Below, piece by piece: positions 40,987 to 48,453 of a DNA stretch of 50,654 bases. The translations under genes were made by a program, and so were the position numbers. The notes under the pieces were generated by a model. It saw only the letters and a list, made by a program, of their open reading frames with translations. It ran no database searches and was not told the DNA's origin. The DNA lies in NCBI GenBank assembly GCA_937975715.1, contig CALJUA010000154.1, forward strand, positions 1-50,654, read 5' to 3'. The DNA is from an uncultured Candidatus Planktophila sp. Lineage in GTDB: Bacteria; Actinomycetota; Actinomycetes; Nanopelagicales; Nanopelagicaceae. Position 1 is the first letter of the stretch. Each line of letters starts with the position of its first letter.

Positions 40987-42140
40987 TAGCCCACCACGAC
41001 CGAAGTCAAATGTGAAAGTGGTTCAGCCAGTGCATCGACCGCAGCAGCCATCTCAAGAATTTCCTTCTGTGAAAGTTGGCTGTAGTGCGTGAACGCGGTG
41101 CCAGATCGCTGTGCATCTAGCAAGCTATATACATTTGCAAAACCACGCTCTAATTTCTTAGAGAGAGCTGGATCCTTCTTTGCAACTACTGATTTTAGTA
41201 ACTCGTACACCTTTTCGGCGCCTTCGATATTAGCTTGGAAGTCATACAGGTCGGTTCCTGACCAGATCTCTTCCTCACCGGTGACCTTTCCTGTTGCAAC
41301 TTCATCCAAGAGCTCCTTGGCGCCATTACTCATTTGGAAAGGTTTATATTCGAGTGACTTCACACGAGTGAGCAACTCACTCGTCTTTTCAACGAGCATA
41401 TTCGAAGCTGCAGTTCGCTCCTTCTTAGTAAGTGCTTGATATCCCTTTGTTGGCGCCCATAGATCTTTCTCAATCAAGTGCCAACCAGTCCAGCTCTGCC
41501 CTTCTTCTAGATCCGCTTCACGTAAATCCAAAATAGGGTCGAGGTCACCGAATGATTCTGCAACAGGTTCGATTCGCTCCCAGTACATACGAGCATGTGG
41601 ATAGAGCGCTCGTGCTGCAGCTTCTTTGCCACTGGAGTAGAGGGTCGCAAACTTCTTAGTTTCTTGAAGCAGTAAAGTTGCCTGATTGATCACAAATTCT
41701 TTGTAATAGGCAGCTGCTTGGTCGAGTTCATCTTGATAAGCCCCCGCCTTGGAGGCAGATCCTGGCGTGACTTCTAGAGTCGTGGAAAATCCATCACCCT
41801 TCATCCCTGGGATGCATTGAATGTAATAAGTTCCCTCGCTGAGTTCGAACACCAAGTCGCGAGAGATTGATGGGCCAATGTTTTCGGCCTCACTCACGAT
41901 GCTCTTCTTGTCTGATGCGAAGAGATATACCTCAGTGACTTTGTTGCTGGTGTTAGTGATAGAAAAAGTAATACTGCCCGCTGAAATTGTATCCGTAGAT
42001 GTCTTGCAGGCGCTGGATGAGCTTTCGAGCTCGATTACGTTTGCTCCGCTTTCAATTCGCTTGGCACAGCTAGAAAGCACGAGCACTGAAGAGAGTGCAA
42101 TGACGATTGAAATGGAAAATCTCTGCGAAGTTTTCAACAT
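40986..42140 (-). CDS. efeO: Iron uptake lipoprotein EfeO (cupredoxin + M75 imelysin-like)
   Basis: A 384-aa extracellular component. The lipobox LSSC with Cys25 follows a hydrophobic core (SIVIALSSVLVL), so it is anchored in the membrane. The N-terminal half is a cupredoxin-like domain (to about 130), then the M75 helical domain with HxxE in GWHLIEKDLW, the iron-binding motif of EfeO. ATG 42140 is used with AAAGG upstream. It is 8 bp from efeU and overlaps efeB. The system imports Fe2+/Fe3+ at mildly acidic pH. Confidence 0.93.
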   Translation of the reverse strand: MLKTSQRFSISIVIALSSVLVLSSCAKRIESGANVIELESSSSACKTSTDTISAGSITFSITNTSNKVTEVYLFASDKKSIVSEAENIGPSISRDLVFELSEGTYYIQCIPGMKGDGFSTTLEVTPGSASKAGAYQDELDQAAAYYKEFVINQATLLLQETKKFATLYSSGKEAAARALYPHARMYWERIEPVAESFGDLDPILDLREADLEEGQSWTGWHLIEKDLWAPTKGYQALTKKERTAASNMLVEKTSELLTRVKSLEYKPFQMSNGAKELLDEVATGKVTGEEEIWSGTDLYDFQANIEGAEKVYELLKSVVAKKDPALSKKLERGFANVYSLLDAQRSGTAFTHYSQLSQKEILEMAAAVDALAEPLSHLTSVVVG

Positions 42141-42148
42141 GGCCACCT

Positions 42149-42976
42149 TTAATTTGCTTTCGTAGTGACAGTAGGGCGAATGCGAGTCTTCTTGTAGAAG
42201 AGTGCGAGAACTGGTGAGATATAGAGGAACCAAATGATGGTCTGCAAAAGCGATGGATTAGGTGTGAAATTAATTGTTCCGCGAAGAATTGTGCCTAGCC
42301 AACCATCGGGTGCTATGACATTAGAAATGTCGAATGCACGAATATCTTCACCAGGTAGCACGCCAGCTTCTTGGAAGTCATGAATTCCATAAGAAAGTAC
42401 GCCAGCAGCAACGGTAATGAGTCCGAGGCCCGTGTAGAAGAAGAATTTTTGGAGGTTGATCCGGACAGCTCCCTTATAGAGAAGGAATCCGATTGCAACT
42501 GATGTTAAGAGTCCGAGAAGAACTCCAATGAGCGGCTCTGTCGTCTCGTCAGTGGCCAAGATCGCCGTCCAAACAAAGAGCGCAGTCTCGAGGCCTTCGC
42601 GAGCTACTGCGAGAAATGAAACAAGTACGAGTGCCACGGCGCTCGTTGCAAGTGCTTTATCAACCGAAGAGTGGAGCTCGCCTTTAAGAGATTTAGCGTG
42701 CGATGCCAGCCAGAAGATCATCCAAGTAATCAGAGCAACGGTGAGAACCGAGAGAGTTCCACCTAGAATCTCTTGCTCTTTAAATGGGAGGTAGTACGAC
42801 GATGTTGTGAAGAAGGCACCTAGCCCGAAGGAGAGAGCAGCAGCAACTGCGACCCCCAACCAGATATGGCGAAGCTTTGAGTACTGACCATTCTTGACAA
42901 GATAAGTCACAAGAATTGTGACGATGAGCGCGGCCTCGAGTCCTTCTCGTAGTCCCATGAGGTAGTTAGCAAGCAT
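42149..42976 (-). CDS. efeU: Ferrous iron permease EfeU (FTR1 family), copy 1
   Basis: A 275-aa membrane permease with seven predicted helices and two REGLE iron-binding motifs: REGLEAAL (residues 10-17) and REGLETAL (about 125-132), as in yeast Ftr1 and EfeU. CAGGAGG sits nine bases before the ATG. First gene of the minus-strand efeUOB set. It faces a second efeU across a 105-bp region with paired palindromes. Copy 1 and copy 2 are clear paralogues with the same N-terminal pattern MLANxLxGLREGLEAAL. Confidence 0.95.
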   Translation of the reverse strand: MLANYLMGLREGLEAALIVTILVTYLVKNGQYSKLRHIWLGVAVAAALSFGLGAFFTTSSYYLPFKEQEILGGTLSVLTVALITWMIFWLASHAKSLKGELHSSVDKALATSAVALVLVSFLAVAREGLETALFVWTAILATDETTEPLIGVLLGLLTSVAIGFLLYKGAVRINLQKFFFYTGLGLITVAAGVLSYGIHDFQEAGVLPGEDIRAFDISNVIAPDGWLGTILRGTINFTPNPSLLQTIIWFLYISPVLALFYKKTRIRPTVTTKAN

Positions 42977-42998
42977 CGGATGTAGCCTCCTGAATTAA

Positions 42999-43014
42999 GC
43001 AACATTCGAGTTGC
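42999..43014. promoter_or_regulatory. Operator candidate 1 (GCAAC-N6-GTTGC)
   Basis: Inverted repeat GCAAC (42999-43003) and GTTGC (43010-43014) with 6-bp spacer, extended imperfectly to 9-bp arms. It lies between the minus-strand efeU start and the divergent -10 boxes. Confidence 0.6.
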
Positions 43015-43019
43015 GAAAA

Positions 43020-43050
43020 TATAATAACCTGAAGTATCCTATTTACGCAA
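43020..43050. promoter_or_regulatory. Overlapping divergent promoters between the two efeU genes
   Basis: Plus strand: perfect TATAAT at 43020-43025. Minus strand: TATTAT (43021-43026) with TTGCGT (43045-43050) 18 bp upstream as -35, lying inside operator candidate 2. The two -10 boxes nearly coincide. Confidence 0.5.
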
Positions 43051-43067
43051 CAACATTGTTGCGTAAA
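43042..43067. promoter_or_regulatory. Operator candidate 2 (26-bp palindrome)
   Basis: Perfect 12-bp arms TTTACGCAACAA (43042-43053) and TTGTTGCGTAAA (43056-43067) around CA. It contains the same GCAAC-N6-GTTGC core as candidate 1, centred 48 bp away. It covers the minus -35 and the plus transcript start region. Confidence 0.8.
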
Positions 43068-43081
43068 TCGAAAGGTAAGAA

Positions 43082-43897
43082 ATGCTCGCAAACTTCCTGA
43101 TTGGGCTCCGTGAAGGACTTGAGGCTGCATTGGTAGTCGGAATCCTGATCGCGTATCTCAAGAAGATAAATCAGGGCGATAAGACCCGTTCGATTTGGCA
43201 AGGAGTCTTTGCTGCGATTGCACTCTCAGCAGCGCTTGGCTCATTCTTTACAATTTCCTCAATCCACCTTGAAGGTGATTCAGAGCCGCTCGTTGCGGGA
43301 ATTCTCTCCTTTACAGCTGCCGCACTGATTACCTGGATGGTCGTCTGGCTCGGCAAGAAGGCTCGCTTCTTAAAGGCAGAGCTCGAAGGCTCGATTGATC
43401 GCGCGCTCGCAACAGGAGCCGGTTCTCTCTTTGCTCTCGCATTCTTCGCTGTGGGCCGTGAAGGACTTGAGACAGCAATCTTTATTTGGAACGGCGCAAT
43501 GGCATCACAAGATGCAGCACTCACTGTTATCGGTACATTTTTAGGTCTTGCAGTTTCTGTTATCGCCGGATGGCTCCTCTACAAGGGTGCGCTCAAACTC
43601 AACCTTGCAAAATTCTTCCGTTACAGCGGTATAGCGCTGATCGTTGTTGCAGCCGGAATGTTCTCTTACGGAATTCATGAGTTCCAAGAGATTGGTCTCA
43701 TTCCAGGCGATGACAACAAGTTGTACGACATCTCAAGTGTTATTGGCAAAGAGAGCATCCTCGGATCTGTTCTGAAGGGTCTCTTAAACTTCACTCCAAC
43801 ACCGTCAGTCTTGCAGGCGATTGGTTGGACTGGATTTATTCTTGTGGTCTCGTACTTCTTCTTTAAGAAGCCTAAGAAAGTTGCTGTTGCTGCGTAG
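43082..43897 (+). CDS. efeU: Ferrous iron permease EfeU (FTR1 family), copy 2
   Basis: A 271-aa paralogue of the divergent EfeU, with REGLE at residues 10-14 (LIGLREGLEAAL) and again at about 123-127 (VGREGLETA). Ion motifs are intact in both, so neither is a relic. AAAGG lies seven bases before the ATG. It has no efeO or efeB of its own and may act with the common EfeO/EfeB or as a separate iron or other metal permease. Its end overlaps the convergent EamA gene by 26 bp. Confidence 0.93.
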   Translation: MLANFLIGLREGLEAALVVGILIAYLKKINQGDKTRSIWQGVFAAIALSAALGSFFTISSIHLEGDSEPLVAGILSFTAAALITWMVVWLGKKARFLKAELEGSIDRALATGAGSLFALAFFAVGREGLETAIFIWNGAMASQDAALTVIGTFLGLAVSVIAGWLLYKGALKLNLAKFFRYSGIALIVVAAGMFSYGIHEFQEIGLIPGDDNKLYDISSVIGKESILGSVLKGLLNFTPTPSVLQAIGWTGFILVVSYFFFKKPKKVAVAA

Positions 43898-44786
43898 CTA
43901 ATCTATGGGCAGATTCAATCCTCTGCCCATAGTAAGACGAGCCGATAATTATCACGGCGCCAACAACTCCAAGCACAGCTAGCTTTTCTCCACCGAGAGA
44001 GATGCCGACTACTACTGCCCATACCGGCTCTGTTCCAAGTAGCAAGCTGGCACGTGAAGACGATGTTCTGCGGATTGCCCAAAGAGTTACTAAGAATGCG
44101 AATGCGCCGCAGAGCAAGCTCAAGAATGCGAGATCTAGCCAGAGTCCGGTATCAAAATCTTTAAAGGCTTGTGCGATTCCATCTACAGAAAAAACACTGT
44201 AAATAACGCCGCAGGTCAGGCTCTGTAACAAGGTAATCGAGACTGAGCTATAGCTTTTTGATGCAGTCAGGTGCCCCATTGCAGTCACATGAATAGCGCG
44301 AAAAAGAGCGGCAGCCAACATGAGCCAGTCGCCAATTCCAGGTGCCGCAAACCCTTTATCTGAAACAAGGAGCGCGACTCCAACCACAGCAAGAACCGTT
44401 GCAACGAAAAAAGGTCGTGGCAACCAGTTTTTGGATGCAATAGATTCAAAAATAGGAGTGAAGATAATTGCAAGGCTGATGATGAGCCCCGCATTTGTTG
44501 CAGAGGTCTTCGATACACCTGAAGTTTCGAAATAGAGAATGAGAGCTTGTGATGAACCGAGGCCAACACCTAGGTAAATCTCCGGACGAGTAATCCGATC
44601 GCGTTTGATTAACCAGATCAGCGCCATCGCTATTGATGTAGAAATGAATCGAAGGCTAAGTACCGTTAGGACTGGAGCGTGTTCAGTAAGAGTCTTAGCT
44701 GAGAGATAGCTTGCTCCCCAGAGAGCGGCGACCAGAAGCAGTGCGAAGTCGACCTCACGAGCTTTAAATTTCTGGGTAAAAGACAT
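43872..44786 (-). CDS. EamA/DMT-family transporter
   Basis: A 304-aa membrane protein with ten predicted helices in two EamA repeats (about 10-140 and 150-290). The start of repeat 1 is FALLLVAALWGASYLSAKTL, repeat 2 ends in GTEPVWAVVVGISLGGEKL, both typical drug/metabolite transporter motifs. Substrate unknown. ATG 44786 is chosen because TATGGT lies six bases upstream and the sequence further upstream overlaps the end of katG. Confidence 0.9.
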   Translation of the reverse strand: MSFTQKFKAREVDFALLLVAALWGASYLSAKTLTEHAPVLTVLSLRFISTSIAMALIWLIKRDRITRPEIYLGVGLGSSQALILYFETSGVSKTSATNAGLIISLAIIFTPIFESIASKNWLPRPFFVATVLAVVGVALLVSDKGFAAPGIGDWLMLAAALFRAIHVTAMGHLTASKSYSSVSITLLQSLTCGVIYSVFSVDGIAQAFKDFDTGLWLDLAFLSLLCGAFAFLVTLWAIRRTSSSRASLLLGTEPVWAVVVGISLGGEKLAVLGVVGAVIIIGSSYYGQRIESAHRLATQQQQLS

Positions 44787-44798
44787 CTGCGCACCATA
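44787..44798 (-). promoter_or_regulatory. Leaderless-type -10 box of the EamA gene
   Basis: TATGGT on the minus strand (44793-44798), six bases before the ATG at 44786. Confidence 0.55.
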
Positions 44799-44839
44799 CT
44801 CGAGTAGCCGAGCATGGTGCGCAGATATATGAGATGTAA

Positions 44840-46792
44840 TTAAACGAGATCGAAACGATCTGCGTTCATGACCTTTGTCCATGCTGCGACGAAGTCACGA
44901 ACGAACTTCTCACGATTATCGTCCTGGGCGTAGACCTCAGAATATGAGCGCAAGATTGAGTTCGAACCGAATACGAGATCGGCTCTTGTCGCTGTGAACT
45001 TCACTTCTCCTGTTGAACGATTGCGGAGGTTGTAGAGGTTTTCACCTGCTGGCTCCCACACATACGTCATATCTGTCAGGTTGACGAAGAAATCGTTTGT
45101 CAGCGCTCCGACGCGATCTGTGAAGACTCCATGCTTGCTGCCTCCGAAGTTTGCACCGAGTACGCGAAGACCTCCAAGAAGGACGGTCATCTCTGGCGCT
45201 GTCAGACCTAAGAGTTGTGCTTTATCGAGCAAAAGTTCTTCAGGCTGCGCCGAGTACTTGGCCTTGAGATAGTTACGGAAGCCATCATGGATTGGCTCAA
45301 GCGGAGCAAAGGATGCGACATCTGTCTGCTCTTGAGTTGCATCGCCACGTCCCGGAGTAAATGGAACAGTGATGGAGCTGCCAGCATCTTGTGCTGCCTT
45401 TTCGATTCCAAGATTTCCCGCAAGAACAATGACATCTGCAAGAGAAGCGCCTGATGATTGAGCAATCGGTTCTAATACAGAGAGAACACGTGCCAAGCGA
45501 GTTGGCTCGTTACCTTCCCATCCGACCTGAGGCTGAAGACGGATGCGTGCACCGTTTGCTCCACCACGCTTATCTGAGCCTCGGAATGTGCGAGCTGAAT
45601 CCCATGCAGTTGCAACAAGTTCAGAAATGCTCAGATCCGTCGCAGCAATCTTCGCCTTCACTTCTTCAACGTTGTATTGCGTTGATCCAGCAGGGATTGG
45701 ATCCTGCCAAATCAAATCTTCTGCAGGAACATCAGGTCCAAAGTAGCGCGCCTTAGGGCCAAGGTCGCGGTGAGTTAACTTGAACCAAGCGCGAGCAAAT
45801 ACTTCGCTGAAGTAATCAGGGTTTGCGTAGAACTTCTCTGAAATTGCGCGATATGCAGGATCCATCTTCATTGCCATATCTGCATCAGTCATCATCGGGT
45901 TGTAGCGCTTTGATGGGTCCTCAACGTCTACCGGCTTATCTTCTTCTTTGATATTGATTGGCTCCCACTGATTGGCACCGGCAGGAGATTTGGTGAGCTC
46001 CCATTCGTATTCCAAGAGAAGCTTGAAATAACCGTTATCCCATTGCGTTGGGTTGGTAGTCCATGCGCCTTCAAGTCCTGACGTTACAGTGTCGCGGCCT
46101 ACGCTGCGGGTGGTGTGGTTCATCCAACCGAGGCCAGCTTCGTGGATATCGGCGCCTTCCGGAGCAGGGCCGAGATTAGCTGCCTTGCCATTTCCGTGAG
46201 CTTTACCAACTGTGTGACCACCTGCAGTCAATGCAACAGTTTCTTCATCGTTCATCGCCATACGAGCGAAAGTTTCACGTACATGTGCTGCAGTCTTGAT
46301 TGGATCTGGATTTCCATTAACGCCTTCTGGGTTTACGTAAATCAAACCCATGTGCACCGCTGCGAGAGGATTTTCGAGAGTTGTTGCATCATTAAGGTCT
46401 TCGTAGCGTTGTTCTGATGGCGCAAGGAATTCATTCTCGCTACCCCAGTAGATATCTATTTCTGGGTGCCAGATATCTGCGCGACCAAATGCAAAACCAA
46501 AAGTTTTAAGACCCATTGATTCGTAAGCAATTGTTCCTGCGTATGCAAGGAGATCTGCCCAGCTGACTTTGTTACCGTACTTCTTCTTGATGGGCCACAA
46601 CAAACGACGAGCCTTGTCGAGGTTTGCATTGTCAGGCCATGAGTTCAATGGAGCAAAACGTTGGTTGCCAGTGCCGGCACCACCGCGACCATCGGCAACG
46701 CGATAAGAACCAGCTGCGTGCCATGTCATACGAATAAAGAGTCCGCCGTAGTGACCCCAATCTGCTGGCCACCAATCTTGTGATTGAGTCAT
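44840..46792 (-). CDS. katG: Catalase-peroxidase KatG, N-terminally shortened
   Basis: Heme enzyme removing H2O2. The protein (650 aa from ATG 46792) has distal Trp24 and His25 (RMTWHAAG), Tyr152 and Met178, forming the expected Met-Tyr-Trp adduct, and proximal His193 (GGHTVGKAHG). Both halves of the duplicated domain are present. It starts at MTQSQDWWPADWGH, about 80 residues later than typical KatG. Eighteen more codons upstream (46793-46846) still match the family, but a TGA ends that frame and no ATG, GTG or TTG exists there. No ribosome-binding site or -10 box stands before the ATG. Confidence 0.92.
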   Translation of the reverse strand: MTQSQDWWPADWGHYGGLFIRMTWHAAGSYRVADGRGGAGTGNQRFAPLNSWPDNANLDKARRLLWPIKKKYGNKVSWADLLAYAGTIAYESMGLKTFGFAFGRADIWHPEIDIYWGSENEFLAPSEQRYEDLNDATTLENPLAAVHMGLIYVNPEGVNGNPDPIKTAAHVRETFARMAMNDEETVALTAGGHTVGKAHGNGKAANLGPAPEGADIHEAGLGWMNHTTRSVGRDTVTSGLEGAWTTNPTQWDNGYFKLLLEYEWELTKSPAGANQWEPINIKEEDKPVDVEDPSKRYNPMMTDADMAMKMDPAYRAISEKFYANPDYFSEVFARAWFKLTHRDLGPKARYFGPDVPAEDLIWQDPIPAGSTQYNVEEVKAKIAATDLSISELVATAWDSARTFRGSDKRGGANGARIRLQPQVGWEGNEPTRLARVLSVLEPIAQSSGASLADVIVLAGNLGIEKAAQDAGSSITVPFTPGRGDATQEQTDVASFAPLEPIHDGFRNYLKAKYSAQPEELLLDKAQLLGLTAPEMTVLLGGLRVLGANFGGSKHGVFTDRVGALTNDFFVNLTDMTYVWEPAGENLYNLRNRSTGEVKFTATRADLVFGSNSILRSYSEVYAQDDNREKFVRDFVAAWTKVMNADRFDLV

Positions 46793-46851
46793 GAGCGCAG
46801 TGAGATCTGCTTTGAGGGCTGGGATATCAAGTCGTTGAGCTGAGGCTCAGG

Positions 46852-46875
46852 AATTAGTTGAAATTTCAACTAATT
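46852..46875. promoter_or_regulatory. Perfect 24-bp palindrome between katG and yceI
   Basis: Arms AATTAGTTGAAA (46852-46863) and TTTCAACTAATT (46864-46875), no spacer. It covers the -35 of the yceI promoter and has the look of a MarR-type repressor operator; the protein is not identified. Confidence 0.8.
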
Positions 46876-46886
46876 TAGTTTACAAT
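46858..46886 (+). promoter_or_regulatory. yceI promoter
   Basis: TTGAAA (46858-46863) and TACAAT (46881-46886), spacer exactly 17 bp. Predicted start near 46893 leaves a leader of about 44 nt. Confidence 0.65.
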
Positions 46887-46893
46887 TCAACCA
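46876..46893. promoter_or_regulatory. Second, imperfect copy of the katG-yceI operator
   Basis: Half-sites TAGTTTACA (46876-46884) and ATTCAACCA (46885-46893), each matching the first site at 7 of 9 positions. The centres are 21 bp apart, two helical turns, and this copy covers the -10. Confidence 0.5.
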
Positions 46894-46936
46894 TACCGTT
46901 CACGGCGGTCCTTTCAATCACAACTAGGGGTAAAAA

Positions 46937-47476
46937 ATGTCAGTTCTATCAACACTTCCAGCAGGTACATACAACATCGACCCATCACACAGCCGCGTTG
47001 GCTTCAGCGCCCGTCACGCAATGGTGACAAAAGTTCGTGGAGCATTTAACGAGTACACAGGTTCAGCGGTAGTTGCTGATGGCGCTGCTTCAATCTCAAT
47101 CGAGATCTCAGCTGCTTCAGTAGATACTCGTAGCGCAGACCGCGATGGCCACCTTCAGTCAGGTGACTTCTTCGATGTAGCTAACTTCCCAAAGATTACT
47201 TTCAACTCAACATCTGTAAAAGATGGCGGCGAGGGTCTTGTTGTTGCAGGCGACCTCACAATCAAGGATGTTACAAAGCCAATCACAATTGAATTCGAAT
47301 ACACAGGAACAGCGACAGATCCATTCGGTAATGCACGTTTCGGTTTCGAAGGCGCTTCAGAGATCAACCGCAAGGACTTCGGTCTCACATGGAACGCAGC
47401 TCTTGAGACAGGTGGAATCCTTGTCTCTGAGAACATCAAGCTTGAGTTCGAAATCTCAGCAATCCAAGCTAAGTAA
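46937..47476 (+). CDS. YceI-family isoprenoid-binding protein
   Basis: A 179-aa lipocalin-like beta-barrel. Family motifs are YNIDPSHSRVGFSARHAMVTKVRGAF (12-aa pieces near residues 12-37), DTRSADRDGHLQSGDFFDVANFP (about 63-85) and the C-terminal FGLTWNAALETGG. YceI proteins bind polyprenoid chains such as quinone precursors and respond to acid or peroxide stress. There is no signal peptide, so it is cytoplasmic here. The GGGG of AGGGGT is about ten bases before the ATG. An intrinsic terminator follows. Confidence 0.93.
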   Translation: MSVLSTLPAGTYNIDPSHSRVGFSARHAMVTKVRGAFNEYTGSAVVADGAASISIEISAASVDTRSADRDGHLQSGDFFDVANFPKITFNSTSVKDGGEGLVVAGDLTIKDVTKPITIEFEYTGTATDPFGNARFGFEGASEINRKDFGLTWNAALETGGILVSENIKLEFEISAIQAK

Positions 47477-47495
47477 TTCTTCAGTAAATCTCAAG

Positions 47496-47531
47496 AAGAA
47501 AGGCCTCGCAGATAATTGCGGGGCCTTTCTT
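47496..47531 (+). terminator. Intrinsic terminator after yceI
   Basis: Inverted repeat AAGAAAGGCC (47496-47505) and GGCCTTTCTT (47522-47531), extended inwards through CGC/GCG. A pyrimidine-rich stretch (TTTCTT) ends the stem. Confidence 0.75.
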
Positions 47532-47539
47532 CATGCCCC

Positions 47540-47551
47540 TACGATTGTTCC
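47540..47551 (+). promoter_or_regulatory. Leaderless-type -10 box of the DUF4287 gene
   Basis: TACGAT (47540-47545), six bases before the ATG at 47552. Confidence 0.55.
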
Positions 47552-48103
47552 ATGCCCGTTGCAGATGGATCTCGAGAAAAGCATTTTCCCGCCATAGAAA
47601 AGAAGTATGGCGAGAAGATGGCTTACTGGTTTAAAGTCATGAAGCAATTAGAGGGCGAGAAGTATCCAGTTCAAATAGCCCATCTACGTGAGAACTACGG
47701 TTTCTCTCAAGCCCATGCAAATGCTCTCGTGATGTATTCGCGTGGATCTGAGAGCTCTAAGCGCTTTGAAACTCCGGCTGAGTACTACAAAACTATTGAT
47801 GCAAAACAAGCGAAGACCATTAAGGCAATTTTTAAAGCAATCCAAAGCAAGTTTCCGGAGCTAGAGCTTGTAATCGTTTGGAATCAGCCAATGCTTAAGC
47901 TCGATAAGAATTATCTCTTCGGCTGCTCTACCGCTACTCATCACATCCTTATTGCTCCCTGGAATCAAGATGTGCTGAAGAAATACACCCCTAAGTTCAA
48001 GGAATATCGAGTCAATAAGAAAACAATTGCACTTCCAAATGACTGGGAAGTAGATGCAAATCTGCTTCAGTCGATGATGAAAGATTCAATCGCTGCGCTT
48101 TAG
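47552..48103 (+). CDS. DUF4287 plus DUF1801-like two-domain protein
   Basis: A 183-aa protein. The N-terminal region (about 1-70, with YGEKMAYWFKVMKQLEGEKYP and LRENYGFSQAHANALVMY) is DUF4287; the C-terminal half (about 80-183, with ELELVIVWNQPMLK and ILIAPWNQDVLKKY) resembles DUF1801/DUF5655 SRPBCC-like or ferredoxin-like folds. ATG 47552 is used with TACGAT six bases upstream. The next gene, convergent, is also a DUF1801 protein, with stops sharing TTAG. Function unknown. Confidence 0.8.
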   Translation: MPVADGSREKHFPAIEKKYGEKMAYWFKVMKQLEGEKYPVQIAHLRENYGFSQAHANALVMYSRGSESSKRFETPAEYYKTIDAKQAKTIKAIFKAIQSKFPELELVIVWNQPMLKLDKNYLFGCSTATHHILIAPWNQDVLKKYTPKFKEYRVNKKTIALPNDWEVDANLLQSMMKDSIAAL

Positions 48104-48453
48104 CGCTCAGCCATTTGCTTGAGGCGCTCTTTGATAATTTTCTTCAAAAGCGTCTTAGGGAATGGCTTCTCTTTATCAAAATGAATTGAACCTTTTGTTT
48201 GTTCGTACTTCGCGAGTTCATCCTTGAGAATTAGACCCATGGATCCGCTGTAAGGGAAGATGCTGTTGTGGTTCTTCCAGCCGTCGAAGCCGATGACACC
48301 TTTTCCATTGATTGCAAATGTAGGAATGCCATACTTAATGACTTCATCGGCCTCTGGCAGGATTTCAGCAATAGCTACACGAACTGCCTGAAGTGCATCG
48401 CGCTGTGGCTTATCGAACTTCTTCAGATGCGCGGTTACTTCAGCTTTGCTCAT
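48100..48453 (-). CDS. DUF1801 protein (YdhG/frataxin-like)
   Basis: A 117-aa single-domain protein. Family segments are QRDALQAVRVAIAEILPEADEVIKYGIPTF split near residues 17-46, GVIGFDGWKNHNSIFPYSG, KDELAKYEQTKGSIHF and PKTLLKKIIKERLKQM. YdhG-type members have a frataxin-like fold and are often called iron chaperones, and iron binding is not shown here. Its start overlaps the stop of the metalloprotease gene (ATGA), so the two form one unit. Confidence 0.9.
   Translation of the reverse strand: MSKAEVTAHLKKFDKPQRDALQAVRVAIAEILPEADEVIKYGIPTFAINGKGVIGFDGWKNHNSIFPYSGSMGLILKDELAKYEQTKGSIHFDKEKPFPKTLLKKIIKERLKQMAER

Noticed and set aside
45600..45625. GTTGCAAC inside katG resembling the efeU operator
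   Set aside because: The spacing is zero rather than six and it lies in coding sequence, so it is likely chance.
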